Of a stretch of 64,000 nucleotides of DNA, positions 51,525-62,983 are shown piece after piece. This DNA is from Actinotalea soli. GTDB lineage: Bacteria > Actinomycetota > Actinomycetes > Actinomycetales > Cellulomonadaceae. The number at the start of each line of letters is the position of its first letter. Positions within the stretch are counted from its first letter, which is position 1. Below the pieces are notes generated by a model. It was not told where the DNA came from, did not search any database, and was given only the letters and a program-made list of their open reading frames with translations. The translations under genes were made by a program, and so were the position numbers. The DNA is taken from contig NZ_JAGEMK010000003.1 in the NCBI RefSeq assembly GCF_017565425.1, positions 62,001 to 126,000 of the forward strand, in the 5' to 3' direction.

Positions 51525-52700
51525 TCAGGTGCGGTGCACGAGGATCAGCGCACGGTCGTCGCCCTCCCCGGCGCGCACGCCGGCGACCACCGCGTCGGCC
51601 CCGCCCGACCGGGTCGCGACCACCCGCTCGGCCTCCCCCATCAGCCGGTCGATCCCCAGCTCGACGTCGTGCCCCGGGCTCTCGACCAGACCGTCCGTGT
51701 AGAGCATCAGCGTGTCCCCGGGCTGGATCACCCCCTCGTGCACGGCGAAGACCGGCGCCACGACCACGCCGAGGGCCGGCCCGCCCGGCGTCTCGACGGT
51801 CTCGATGACCCCCGAGCCGGCGTGCAGGTGGACCGCCGGCGGGTGACCCGCGGTCGAGACCCAGAACTGCCCCGTGTCGAGCCGCACCGCGAGGTGGATC
51901 GCCGTGGCGAAGCCCTCGGGCCAGCGCTGGGCCAGCAGGTACCGGTTCGCGGCAGGCAGGAAGGCGTCCCTGGGCATCGCGCCGAGCAGGCCGCCGAACG
52001 CCCCCGAGAGCAGCAAGGAGCGCACGCCGGCCTCCTGCCCCTTGCCCGAGACGTCCACGAGGACGATCTCGAGCAGGGGCGAGCCGGGGGCGTGCGAGGC
52101 CACCACGAAGTCTCCCGAGAACGCCTCGGCGTAGGCCGAGCGCACCACGCTGTCGACCCCCCAGCCCTCGGGCAGGTCCGGGATGCGACCGTGGGCGACG
52201 AGACGGTCACGCAGGTCGACGAGCATGAGGTCACTCGTGGCCCCCTGCAGCCCCAGGCGCTCGCGGCTGCGCACGAAGGCGACCCCGAGGACGACGGCGA
52301 GCAGGATCACGGCGTACCGCGCCGGGCTGAAGGCCTCCTCGTCGAGCAGCTCGAGGGTCAGCACCAGGCCGAGGACGACCACCCCGAGGGTGGTCATCGC
52401 CCAGGCCCGCAGGACGAAGACCCCCATCAGGAGCACGAGCAGCACGACCGACGAGGGGACCCAGGCCGGCAGGAGGGCGATCCCGAGGGCCGCGAGCACC
52501 GCGAGGGCAGCCAGGACGAGCGTCGTGGAGATCTGGCGGGCCCGCGGGGAGTTCCGTGGGCCGCGGACGACCCGCCGCAGCGCGCGCCGGGCCGAGCGCG
52601 CGGCGCCCCGCGCCCGCGGTCCGGGACCGCGGACGGTGCGCGGTGAGCCCGGACGCGCCTGGCGGGTCCGGCGGGGACCGGACGGTGCAGCGACGGTCAT
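51525..52700 (-). CDS. Membrane-anchored PP2C/SpoIIE-type protein phosphatase
   Basis: A 391-residue protein. A basic N-terminus of about 55 residues precedes four to five hydrophobic helices (about 57-150). The SpoIIE phosphatase domain then follows (about 175-385), with LEIVLVDVSGKGQEAGVRSLLL, GFATAIHLAVRLDTGQF, AGHPPAVHLHAG and GDTLMLYTDGLVES. The metal-binding Asp residues of DVSGKG and YTDGL are present. Such phosphatases act on anti-anti-sigma factors or similar partners, none of which is nearby. TAGCCT ends 6 nt before the ATG, suggesting a leaderless transcript. Confidence 0.87.
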   Translation of the reverse strand: MTVAAPSGPRRTRQARPGSPRTVRGPGPRARGAARSARRALRRVVRGPRNSPRARQISTTLVLAALAVLAALGIALLPAWVPSSVVLLVLLMGVFVLRAWAMTTLGVVVLGLVLTLELLDEEAFSPARYAVILLAVVLGVAFVRSRERLGLQGATSDLMLVDLRDRLVAHGRIPDLPEGWGVDSVVRSAYAEAFSGDFVVASHAPGSPLLEIVLVDVSGKGQEAGVRSLLLSGAFGGLLGAMPRDAFLPAANRYLLAQRWPEGFATAIHLAVRLDTGQFWVSTAGHPPAVHLHAGSGVIETVETPGGPALGVVVAPVFAVHEGVIQPGDTLMLYTDGLVESPGHDVELGIDRLMGEAERVVATRSGGADAVVAGVRAGEGDDRALILVHRT

Positions 52701-52795
52701 GCGGCGAGGCTACCCAAGCCCGCCGACGCGGCCCGTGCGGCACCCCGGACGGAAATGCGCGGGCCTGCGGGCCCGGCCTCGGCCACGATGGACCC
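52701..52795. promoter_or_regulatory. Divergent leaderless promoters of the phosphatase and the acetyltransferase
   Basis: In the 95-bp gap, TAGCCT (minus strand, 52707-52712) ends 6 nt before the phosphatase ATG. CACGAT (plus strand, 52784-52789) is followed by GGACCC and then the acetyltransferase ATG. No ribosome site is visible for either gene. Confidence 0.5.
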
Positions 52796-54040
52796 ATGAG
52801 CACCCTGCCCGCGGGCTACCGCGCCGTCGACGTCCCTGAGAGCCGCCGCGACCACCTCCTCGAGGTCGACACCTGGGCCTTCCCCGGCGCGCTGACCGAC
52901 GACCAGGTCCGCGCGCTGCCCGTGCCGCTCACCTGGGAGCGCACCCGCGGCGTCGAGGCGCCGGACGGCGAGCTCGTCGCGAGCCACGCCTCCTACCCCT
53001 TCAGCCGCTTCCCGGTCCCCGGGGCCCGCATCCCCGTCTCGGGGCTGACCTGGGTGGGGGTGCACCCGGGGCACCGTCGGCGCGGCCTGCTGCGTTCGAT
53101 GATCACCGAGCACGTGAGCCGCAGCCTGGCCCGGGGCGAGGCGGTGTCGGCGCTCTTCGCGGCCGAGGCCCCGATCTACGGGCGCTTCGGCTACGGCCTG
53201 GCGGCCCGCGACCTGCGGCTGAGGATCCCGCGCGGTGCCGCCCTGCGTGACGTGCCGGGCGCCGAGGGGGTCCGGGTGCGCGTCGAGCGCCTGGACCCGT
53301 CCCGGCACGGTGCGCTGCTGCACGAGATCCACGGGGCCGTCGAGAGACCAGGCTGGGCCACCCGCGAGACCGAGGCCCTGCGCGAGACCTTCCTGGCAGA
53401 CCCCGAGCCGCTGCGGGACGGCGCCGAGTCGGTCCGGGTGCTGCTCGCCGAGCGCGACGGCCGGACCGTCGGGTACGCCCTGTTCCGGCGTCGCGCGGCC
53501 TGGGAGGTCCCCGGGCCCCGTGGGACGGTCAGGGTGCGCGAGGTCGTCGCCCCCGACCCGGCCGTGGCACGCGCCCTGTGGGGGGTGCTGCTCGACCTGG
53601 ACCTCACGGCGACGGTCGAGACAGGGATGCTCGCCCCCGACGACGCGATCACCCACCTGCTGGTCGACCTGCGCGGCGCCGAGCCCCGCACGACCGACAA
53701 CCTCTGGGTCCGCGTGCTCGACGTCCCCGCGGCCCTCGCGGCTCGCCGCTACGCCGCCCCGGTCGACGTCGTGCTGGAGGTCACCGACGCGCTGGTGGCG
53801 GGCAACCAGGGACGATGGCACCTCCAGGGCGGACCAGACGGCGCGCAGGTCCGGCGGACCGAGGCCGCACCCCAGCTGGCCCTCGACGTGCGCGAGCTGG
53901 GCGCGGCCTACCTGGGGGGCAGCTCGTTGACGAGCCTGGCCGGCGCCGGCCTGGTCAGAGAGCTCGAGCCCGGGACCCTCGCCCCCGCGGCGACGGCCCT
54001 CGGCTGGCCCGACGCGCCGGTGTGCAGCTGGGTCTTCTGA
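52796..54040 (+). CDS. Eis-family GNAT N-acetyltransferase
   Basis: A 414-residue acetyltransferase of the enhanced-intracellular-survival (Eis) type. The first GNAT domain contains SGLTWVGVHPGHRRRGLLRSMI, whose HRRRGLL is the acetyl-CoA pyrophosphate loop. GRFGYGLA and a second GNAT-like domain with a sterol-carrier-like C-domain (about 300-414) follow. The C-terminal carboxylate (CSWVF end) is where Eis proteins place a catalytic base partner. Eis enzymes acetylate aminoglycosides, peptides or polyamines; the natural substrate here is unknown. Start at 52796 on a leaderless pattern. The stop lies within a tandem repeat. Confidence 0.87.
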   Translation: MSTLPAGYRAVDVPESRRDHLLEVDTWAFPGALTDDQVRALPVPLTWERTRGVEAPDGELVASHASYPFSRFPVPGARIPVSGLTWVGVHPGHRRRGLLRSMITEHVSRSLARGEAVSALFAAEAPIYGRFGYGLAARDLRLRIPRGAALRDVPGAEGVRVRVERLDPSRHGALLHEIHGAVERPGWATRETEALRETFLADPEPLRDGAESVRVLLAERDGRTVGYALFRRRAAWEVPGPRGTVRVREVVAPDPAVARALWGVLLDLDLTATVETGMLAPDDAITHLLVDLRGAEPRTTDNLWVRVLDVPAALAARRYAAPVDVVLEVTDALVAGNQGRWHLQGGPDGAQVRRTEAAPQLALDVRELGAAYLGGSSLTSLAGAGLVRELEPGTLAPAATALGWPDAPVCSWVF

Positions 54041-54078
54041 GGGGCTGCGTCTTCTGAGGCCCTGCGTCTTCTGACAGG
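54028..54078 (+). repeat. 17-bp tandem repeat across the acetyltransferase stop codon
   Basis: Three consecutive 17-bp units start at 54028, 54045 and 54062. They share CTGSGTCTTCTGA (S = G or C), and a partial fourth copy begins at 54079. The first unit carries the gene's last codons and TGA, so the duplication multiplies the stop-codon region downstream. Confidence 0.8.
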
Positions 54079-54094
54079 CTGGGTCCTGCCGAGC

Positions 54095-54544
54095 CTAGCG
54101 ACGGGCCTCGTAGTCGGCGAGGAGGTCGATGCGGCGCTGGTGGCGCGGGTCCCCGCTGAAGGGCTCGGCGAGGAAGGCCTCGACCATCGCGACGGCGTCG
54201 TCGACCGGGTGCTGGCGGGCACCGATGGCCAGCACGTTGGCGTCGTTGTGCGCCCTGCCGAGCCGGGCGGTGTCGACGTTCCAGGCCAGGACCGCGCGAA
54301 CCCCGGCGACCTTGTTGGCCGCGATCTGCTCGCCGTTGCCCGAGCCGCCCAGCACGATGCCCAGGCTCCCGGCCTCGGCCACGACGGCCTCCCCGGCCGA
54401 GATGCACATCGGCGGGTAGTCGTCGAGAGCCTCGTAGCTGTGGGCCCCGTGGTCGACGACGTCGTGGCCGGCGGCCTGCAGGTGCTCGAGGAGAGCCACC
54501 TTGAGCTCGTACCCGGCGTGGTCGGCGGCGATGTGGATGCGCAT
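54095..54544 (-). CDS. rpiB: Ribose-5-phosphate isomerase B
   Basis: A 149-residue RpiB/LacAB-family isomerase that interconverts ribose- and ribulose-5-phosphate. MRIHIAADHAGYELKVAL, VLGGSGNGEQIAANKVAGVRA and ARLGRAHNDANVLAIGARQ are typical. It has Ser rather than Cys in GGSGNG, as in mycobacterial-type RpiB that uses a Glu base. The start at 54544 is preferred to an ATG 18 nt upstream. CAGGAT followed by GGACCC precedes the ATG (leaderless pattern). Confidence 0.93.
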   Translation of the reverse strand: MRIHIAADHAGYELKVALLEHLQAAGHDVVDHGAHSYEALDDYPPMCISAGEAVVAEAGSLGIVLGGSGNGEQIAANKVAGVRAVLAWNVDTARLGRAHNDANVLAIGARQHPVDDAVAMVEAFLAEPFSGDPRHQRRIDLLADYEARR

Positions 54545-54582
54545 GGGTCCATCCTGCCGCACCGGCGGCCTAGCCTGGGTGC
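54545..54582. promoter_or_regulatory. Compact 38-bp divergent leaderless promoter pair (rpiB / M13 peptidase)
   Basis: Only 38 bp separate the two start codons. CAGGAT on the minus strand (54551-54556) is 6 nt from the rpiB ATG, and TAGCCT on the plus strand (54571-54576) is 6 nt from the peptidase ATG. There is no room for conventional untranslated leaders, which supports leaderless starts. Confidence 0.55.
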
Positions 54583-56604
54583 ATGACGACGACTGATCAG
54601 GCCACGTCGGCCGCGGGCGCCTCCCCCCTGCGCAGCGGCATCGACCTCACCGCCCTCGACCCCACGATCCGTCCTCAGGACGACCTCTACCGGCACGTCA
54701 ACGGGCGGTGGATCGAGGGCCACGTGATCCCTGAGGACCGTGCGATGGACGGTGGCTTCCGACGCCTGCACGACGAGGCCGAGGAGCAGGTCCGCGCGAT
54801 CATCGAGGAGCTCGGCGCCGGGGCCGTCGACGGCGCGCCGGGGAGCCCCGCCGGGCAGGTGGGCGCCCTGTACGCGAGCTTCACCGACGTCGAGGCCGTC
54901 GAGGCGGCCGGGCTCACGCCGCTGCGTGACGAGCTGGCCGCGGTGGATGCCGTGACCGACCGCGAGGCCCTGACCCGCGTCCTGGGGTCGTTGCAGCGCA
55001 CCGGGGCGGCCGGGGCCCTGGCCTTCTGGGTCGACAACGACGCCAAGGACCCCGAGCGGTACGTCACCTACCTGCACCAGGACGGTCTGGGCCTGCCCGA
55101 CGAGTCGTACTACCGCGAGAACCAGTACGCCGAGATCCGGGACGCCTACCGCCGGCACGTCGCCCGGATGATCGACCTGGCCGCGGCGGGCCCGGTCGAC
55201 GGGGCCACGCAGGCCGACCTGGTCGTCGACCTCGAGACGGCCCTCGCCGCCGCGCACTGGGACGTGGTCAAGGACCGCGACGCCGACCTGACCTACAACC
55301 CGATGAGCCTGGCCGACCTCGTCGAGCGCGCCCCGGGCTTCGACTGGGTCGCCTGGGCCGCCGCCCTCGAGGCCCCGGACGGGGCGCTCGACTCCCTCGT
55401 GGTGCGCGAGCCCGAGTTCGCCGAGACCTTCGCCCGGCTGTGGACCGAGCGCCCGGTCGCGCAGTGGCAGGCCTGGTTGCGGTACCACCTCGTCACCTCC
55501 CGCGCCCCCTACCTGCCGGCCGCCGTGGTCGAGGCCAACTTCGACTTCTACGGGCGCACGCTCACCGGGGCCACGGCCCTGCGCGAGCGCTGGAAGCGCG
55601 GGGTGTCCCTGGTCCAGGGGGCCCTCGGCGAGGCCGTGGGCCAGGTCTACGTCGACCGCCACTTCCCGGCCGCGCACAAGCAGCGCATGCTCGAGCTCGT
55701 CGACTACCTCGTCGAGGCCTACCGCGAGTCCATCACCACGCTGGACTGGATGGGGGCCGAGACCCGCGACCGCGCGCTGGCCAAGCTCGACGCCTTCACC
55801 CCCAAGATCGGCTACCCCGACCGCTGGAAGAGCTACGAGGGCCTCGAGATCCGCGCGGACGACCTGGTCGGCAACGTGCGCCGGGCGCACGCGTTCGAGC
55901 AGGACCGAGAGCTGCGCAAGATCGGCCGACCGGTGGACCGCGACGAGTGGTTCATGACCCCGCAGACGGTCAACGCGTACTACAACCCGGGCATGAACGA
56001 GATCGTGTTCCCCGCGGCCATCCTCCAGCCGCCCTTCTTCGACCCCGAGGCCGAGGACGCGGTCAACTTCGGCGGGATCGGAGCCGTGATCGGCCACGAG
56101 ATCGGCCACGGCTTCGACGACCAGGGCTCGAAGTACGACGGCGCGGGTCGCCTCGAGGACTGGTGGACGGCCACCGACCGGGCTGAGTTCGAGAAGCGCA
56201 CGGCGGCCCTCGTCGAGCAGTACGCGGCCTTCTCCCCGGTCCAGCTCGCCGACGGCGAACGGGTCAACGGCGCCCTGACCATCGGCGAGAACATCGGCGA
56301 CCTCGGCGGGCTGTCGATCGCCCTCAAGGCCTACCGCATCGCGCTGGGACGCCCGCTCGACCAGGCCCCCGTGGTGGACGGCCTGACCGGCGTCGAGCGT
56401 GTGCTGCTCGGCTGGGCCCAGGTCTGGCAGTCCAAGGGCCGCGACGAGGAGGTGCGGCGCCGGCTCGCGACCGACCCGCACTCCCCCAACGAGTTCCGGT
56501 GCAACGGGGTGCTGCGCAACCTCGACGAGTTCCACGAGGCGTACGGCGTGCAGCCCGGTGACGCGCTCTACCTGGCCCCCGAGGAGCGCGTGCGCATCTG
56601 GTGA
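54583..56604 (+). CDS. M13-family (neprilysin/PepO-like) metallopeptidase
   Basis: A 673-residue zinc endopeptidase. His505-Glu-x-x-His509 (GHEIGHGFDDQGSKYDG), the third ligand Glu569 (IGENIGDLGGLS) and NAYYNPGMNEIVFPAAILQPPFF (in pieces) are typical of M13. No signal peptide or membrane anchor is present, so it is cytosolic like PepO. The C-terminal VRIW is the usual end. It degrades oligopeptides. A perfect bidirectional hairpin follows. Confidence 0.93.
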   Translation: MTTTDQATSAAGASPLRSGIDLTALDPTIRPQDDLYRHVNGRWIEGHVIPEDRAMDGGFRRLHDEAEEQVRAIIEELGAGAVDGAPGSPAGQVGALYASFTDVEAVEAAGLTPLRDELAAVDAVTDREALTRVLGSLQRTGAAGALAFWVDNDAKDPERYVTYLHQDGLGLPDESYYRENQYAEIRDAYRRHVARMIDLAAAGPVDGATQADLVVDLETALAAAHWDVVKDRDADLTYNPMSLADLVERAPGFDWVAWAAALEAPDGALDSLVVREPEFAETFARLWTERPVAQWQAWLRYHLVTSRAPYLPAAVVEANFDFYGRTLTGATALRERWKRGVSLVQGALGEAVGQVYVDRHFPAAHKQRMLELVDYLVEAYRESITTLDWMGAETRDRALAKLDAFTPKIGYPDRWKSYEGLEIRADDLVGNVRRAHAFEQDRELRKIGRPVDRDEWFMTPQTVNAYYNPGMNEIVFPAAILQPPFFDPEAEDAVNFGGIGAVIGHEIGHGFDDQGSKYDGAGRLEDWWTATDRAEFEKRTAALVEQYAAFSPVQLADGERVNGALTIGENIGDLGGLSIALKAYRIALGRPLDQAPVVDGLTGVERVLLGWAQVWQSKGRDEEVRRRLATDPHSPNEFRCNGVLRNLDEFHEAYGVQPGDALYLAPEERVRIW

Positions 56605-56607
56605 CAG

Positions 56608-56645
56608 CAGGTCCGGGTGGCTCTCTCGGGAGCCACCCGGACCTG
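56608..56645. terminator. Bidirectional terminator between M13 peptidase and DUF6636-like gene
   Basis: A 16-bp perfect stem, CAGGTCCGGGTGGCTC / GAGCCACCCGGACCTG, with a 6-nt loop, sits between convergent genes ending at 56604 and 56651. Confidence 0.75.
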
Positions 56646-56650
56646 GGCGG

Positions 56651-57232
56651 TCAGGGGAACAGGCTGTAGCCAGCGCGGGCGAGGGAGAAGCCGCTGCCGC
56701 TCTCGTCGTGGCGGCAGGTGACCCCGTTGCGCGAGCTCTGGCAGGTCATCTGGCCCACCGTGCTCGCCTCGCCGTAGTCCAGCTCGGGCAGGTCCGCCGG
56801 GGCCGAGACCTCGCCGTCGACGCAGGGGAACGTGGTCTGCTGACCCGCCTCGATGCGCAGCACGTTGCCCGCGGTGCCCTCGCACCCCTCGGGCGGGTCC
56901 ACCGCGCCGAAGGTGAAGCTGATGATCGAGCAGGTCGCGCTCGTCTCGTCCATCTCGCAGAAGATGTTCCCGCTCGGCAGGACGAAGGCCTCGATCAGCT
57001 CGGCGTCCTCGGCCTCCTCCGGGGCGGAGGGCTCGGGCGAGGCCTCGGCCTCACCCGGGTCGGACGTGCCCGGGGCGTCGTCGGCGGCGCCGTCGGAACG
57101 GTCGGACAGCGCCATGACGCCGACCACCACGAGGGTGAGGACCAGGATGACGTCGATCACGAGGAAGGTCGTCAACCAGGGCCCGAGGGCCCGACGGGGT
57201 CGACGCCCCGAGGCGCTCTCCTGATCCGACAT
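56651..57232 (-). CDS. Single-pass membrane protein with DUF6636-like domain
   Basis: A 193-residue protein. One helix (about 18-42, WLTTFLVIDVILVLTLVVVGVMA) precedes an acidic Pro/Glu/Ala linker. An exported domain of about 115 residues follows, with six cysteines (IFCEMDETSATC, GCEGTAG, FPCVDG, MTCQSSRNGVTCRHD) and a GFSLARAGYSLF end. The spacing resembles DUF6636 domains (PSGNIxC, GVTC, GFxLSRxxYRLF). The cysteines probably form disulfides outside the membrane. Function unknown. Start at 57232 after a GGAGAGCGG-type site. Confidence 0.75.
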   Translation of the reverse strand: MSDQESASGRRPRRALGPWLTTFLVIDVILVLTLVVVGVMALSDRSDGAADDAPGTSDPGEAEASPEPSAPEEAEDAELIEAFVLPSGNIFCEMDETSATCSIISFTFGAVDPPEGCEGTAGNVLRIEAGQQTTFPCVDGEVSAPADLPELDYGEASTVGQMTCQSSRNGVTCRHDESGSGFSLARAGYSLFP

Positions 57233-57304
57233 CCGCTCTCCTCCTCCTGACGCACCGGCCACGGAAGCATGTCATGCCGCCGCGGCCGGTGCGAAGGCCG
57301 CAGA

Positions 57305-57958
57305 TCAGTCGAACACGGGCCCCTGGGTGCGGGTGCGCTTGAGCTCGTAGAACCCGGGCACCCCGGTCATCAGCACCAGCCCGTCCCACAGCCGCCCGGC
57401 CTCGTCGCCCTTCGGGGCAGGGGTCATCACCGGGCCGAAGAAGGCGACGCCGTCGATGGCCACCACGGGGGTCCCGACCTCGTCTCCCACGAGCTCGATG
57501 GCCTTCTGGTGGGAGGCGCGGAGGGCGTCGTCGTGAGCGTCCGAGGAGGCGGCCTCGACCAGCTCGGCGGGCAGACCGACCTCGGCGAGGGCCTCGGCCA
57601 CCACGGCCATGCGCTCGTCGGACCGGCCACCCGGGTGCAGGCGCCTCCCGATCGCGTCGTAGAGGGGCTTGAGCACCTCGTCGCCGTGGGCGAGCTGCGC
57701 CGCGGTGAGCACGCGCACCGGGCCCCAGGCCTCGTCCATCGAGCGGCGGTAGCCCTCGGGCAGGTCACGGCCCTCGTTGAGCACGGCGAGGCTCATCACG
57801 TGCCAGCGCACCTCGACATCACGGACCTTCTCGACCTCGGTCATCCACCGCGAGGTCATCCACGCCCACGGACAGATCGGGTCGAACCAGAAGTCGGCCG
57901 TGACGCGCTCGCGCACGGTCTCCTCGGGGGCGGTCAGGGTCTCGGTCGCAGCACTCAT
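57305..57958 (-). CDS. Rv2466c-like mycothiol-dependent DsbA-family oxidoreductase
   Basis: A 217-residue thioredoxin-fold protein with a CPWA active site at 29-32 ([16 protein letters not shown]), the signature of Rv2466c-type proteins that use mycothiol/mycoredoxin for reduction. [15 protein letters not shown] carries the cis-Pro. In mycobacteria this enzyme responds to oxidative stress and reduces nitro compounds. It is divergent from pepN across 159 bp; the Actinobacterium-specific thiol mycothiol is thus implied for this organism. Confidence 0.87.
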   Translation of the reverse strand: MSAATETLTAPEETVRERVTADFWFDPICPWAWMTSRWMTEVEKVRDVEVRWHVMSLAVLNEGRDLPEGYRRSMDEAWGPVRVLTAAQLAHGDEVLKPLYDAIGRRLHPGGRSDERMAVVAEALAEVGLPAELVEAASSDAHDDALRASHQKAIELVGDEVGTPVVAIDGVAFFGPVMTPAPKGDEAGRLWDGLVLMTGVPGFYELKRTRTQGPVFD

Positions 57959-58117
57959 CGCGGGCCTCTCATCAGGGGTAGTCCGTCCTGGGGACAAGGA
58001 CGCGGGCCGCAGGGGCATTCCCTCCGGTCGCTGCACCCGGCCCATCCCGGGCGCGCCGCCGGGCCGGTGCGTGCAAGGATCGTTCGACGATCCGTTCACC
58101 CGACGAGGAGCCCTGCC

Positions 58118-60706
<2,589 letters not shown>

Positions 60707-60714
60707 GACCCCGG

Positions 60715-60751
60715 GGGGCAGGGCGTGAGCCTCGCGGCCACGCCCTGCCCC
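60715..60751. terminator. Bidirectional terminator between pepN and malQ
   Basis: A 13-bp perfect stem, GGGGCAGGGCGTG / CACGCCCTGCCCC, with an 11-nt loop lies between convergent genes ending at 60706 and 60765. Confidence 0.75.
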
Positions 60752-60764
60752 GTGGCGGTCGGCC

Positions 60765-62891
60765 TCAGTGCCGCAGGGCGGCGACCAGGGAGCGCAGGCG
60801 GGGGTTGTCGAACAGCTCGTCGACCAGGACGAGCCGCTGGGCGGAGTCCGCGAGCGGCACGCGCCAGTTCGGGTACTCCTGATCGGTTCCGGGCTGGTTC
60901 TGCGCGCGGCGCTCGCCCACCGCGTCAGCCAGGGAGACGCCGACGAGGACAGCCGGCGAGGACAGCACGAGCCGGTGCAGGGCCTCGACGACCTGGCGCT
61001 CGGAGGGGTCCGCGCCGACCAGACCACGCTGCGCGATGACGTCGAGCATCTGCTGACGCTCGGCCCGGGCGTCAGCGCGGACCTTCTCGACCGGCTCGGT
61101 GAGCAGCCCCAGCTGGTCTCGCAGGTCGACGTGCTCACCGGCGAGGTAGCCCGCCGTCGGGGGCAGGTCGTGGGTGGTGACCGTGGCGAGCGCGAGACGC
61201 CGGTAGTTCTCGGGGGGCATCGGCTGGTCGTCCTCGCGCTCGAACCACAGCACGGAGGTGCCGAGCACACCGCGATCGGTGAGGTAGTCCCGCACCCACG
61301 GCTCGAAGACGCCGAGGTCCTCCCCGATGACGACCGCTCCGGCGCGCTGCGCCTCGAGGCAGAGGATGCCGATGAGGGCCTCGTGGTCGTAGCGGACGTA
61401 GGCGCCCTCCTGGGCGCCCCGGCCGCGAGGGATCCACCAGAGCCGGAACAGGCCGATCACGTGGTCGATGCGGATGGCCCCCGCGTGCCGCAGCACGGTG
61501 CGAAGCATGTCGCGGTACGGCCGGTACCCCGCGCGGGCCAGGCCCTGCGGGCTCCACGGGGGCTGGGACCAGTCCTGGCCCTGCTGGTTGTACATGTCTG
61601 GCGGGGCGCCGACCGAGACACCCTGGGCCAGCACGTCACGCATCGACCAGGAGTCCGCCCCCTCGGGGTGCACCCCCACCGCGAGGTCGTGCATGATGCC
61701 GAGCCGCATGCCCCCCTCGCGGGCGGCGCGCTGGGCGGCCGCGAGCTGGTCGTCGGCCAGCCACTGCAGCCAGCAGTGGAAGGTGATGCGGTCCGCGAGC
61801 TCGGTCCGCAGGCGGGCCACGAGCTCCGAGCCGCGGTCGTCGGCCTCAGCGGGCCACGGCTGGCCCTCGAAGTGCTCGGCCAGGGCGCACCAGGTCGCGA
61901 AGTCCTCGAGCCCCTGGCCCTGCTCGGCGCGGAAGGCGGCGAACCGCGCCTGGCGGGCGGCCGATCGCGGCGCCGCATAGACGACCTCGAGGGCCACCCT
62001 CTTGGCGGCCCACACGGTGTCCCGGTCGATGGGACCCGGGTCGGTGCTCAGCGGTCGCGCCACCTCGGCCTGCCACTCGATCAACGAGCGCTCGGCCACG
62101 GGGAGGTACGCGGTCTCGGGCACGTCCTCGACCCGCAGGTAGAGCGGGTTGACGAAGCGACGGGTGGTGGGCAGGTAGGGCGAGGGGGTGAGGGGAGGCA
62201 TGGGCTCGGCCGCGTGCAGCGGGTTGATCAGCACGAAGTCCGCACCGCAGCGGCGGGCAGCCAGCCAGGCCATCTCCCCCAGGTCCGCGAGGTCACCCAC
62301 CCCCCAGGACTGGTGCGAGCGCACCGAGTACAGCTGGGCCATGAGACCCCAGCCACGGGTCTCGCCGACTCCTGCCGGCAGCTCGAGGCGGCCGGGGGTC
62401 ACCACGACCTCGCAGGCGGCCCGGGTCCCGTCGCTGTCGACGACCAGGGTGTGCCAGCCGAGGGGCAGGTCGGTCGGGAGGTCGAGGGTCGCGCGCCCGA
62501 CCGTCCGTCCGTCGACGGTGCGCGGGGGGACGTAGACGTCGGCCTGCTCGACCGGGCGGCGACCGCCCCCGGCCTCGGGGTCGACCTCGAGGTGCGCGGT
62601 GACCGGTGCCCCGTCCTCGACGTGCACCGGGACCTGGACGGTCGCGCCCTCACGGACCACCACGACGGGCGGCAGCACGTGACGCCAGGGCTCGTCCTCG
62701 GCCTCGGCCAGAGCGAGGTCCACGCGCTCGGGGGACGAGGCGTCGACCCCCAGGGCGGCGAGCACGCTCACCAGGGTCTCGGTGGAGACGAAGCGGTGCC
62801 CACCACCGAAGTCCCAGAAGTCGGGCACGACGCCGTGGCGCGCCGCGAGGGCGAGCAGGGGCTCGGGCAGGGCGGCGGTCGTCTCTGGCAC
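60765..62891 (-). CDS. malQ: 4-alpha-glucanotransferase
   Basis: A 708-residue GH77 amylomaltase with the extra N-terminal domain of actinobacterial MalQ (about 1-170). The GH77 core starts near RGWGLMAQLYSVRSHQSWGVGD. The nucleophile Asp lies in AIRIDHVIGLFRLWWIP and the acid Glu in GAVVIGEDLGVFEPWV; YLPTTRRFVNPLYLRVED is typical. It transfers maltosyl units between glucans. GTG start at 62891; CAGGAT ends 6 nt before it (leaderless pattern). It is divergent from mscS. Confidence 0.93.
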   Translation of the reverse strand: MPETTAALPEPLLALAARHGVVPDFWDFGGGHRFVSTETLVSVLAALGVDASSPERVDLALAEAEDEPWRHVLPPVVVVREGATVQVPVHVEDGAPVTAHLEVDPEAGGGRRPVEQADVYVPPRTVDGRTVGRATLDLPTDLPLGWHTLVVDSDGTRAACEVVVTPGRLELPAGVGETRGWGLMAQLYSVRSHQSWGVGDLADLGEMAWLAARRCGADFVLINPLHAAEPMPPLTPSPYLPTTRRFVNPLYLRVEDVPETAYLPVAERSLIEWQAEVARPLSTDPGPIDRDTVWAAKRVALEVVYAAPRSAARQARFAAFRAEQGQGLEDFATWCALAEHFEGQPWPAEADDRGSELVARLRTELADRITFHCWLQWLADDQLAAAQRAAREGGMRLGIMHDLAVGVHPEGADSWSMRDVLAQGVSVGAPPDMYNQQGQDWSQPPWSPQGLARAGYRPYRDMLRTVLRHAGAIRIDHVIGLFRLWWIPRGRGAQEGAYVRYDHEALIGILCLEAQRAGAVVIGEDLGVFEPWVRDYLTDRGVLGTSVLWFEREDDQPMPPENYRRLALATVTTHDLPPTAGYLAGEHVDLRDQLGLLTEPVEKVRADARAERQQMLDVIAQRGLVGADPSERQVVEALHRLVLSSPAVLVGVSLADAVGERRAQNQPGTDQEYPNWRVPLADSAQRLVLVDELFDNPRLRSLVAALRH

Positions 62892-62983
62892 GCCTCGATC
62901 CTGCCAGAGCCCCGCCAGTCCGCACCTGCGCGCGCCGCGCGGACCGACGTGAACCTCGCAGGCCGCCGAACTACCCTGCCCGC
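62892..62983. promoter_or_regulatory. Divergent leaderless promoters of malQ and mscS
   Basis: CAGGAT on the minus strand (62898-62903) and TACCCT on the plus strand (62972-62977) each end exactly 6 nt before the respective start codon. No ribosome site is seen for either. Confidence 0.5.

Noticed and set aside
57269-58117. Upstream extension of pepN by about 283 codons
   Set aside because: The extension is antisense to the Rv2466c-like gene and has no aminopeptidase homology; GTG 58118 has a good ribosome site.
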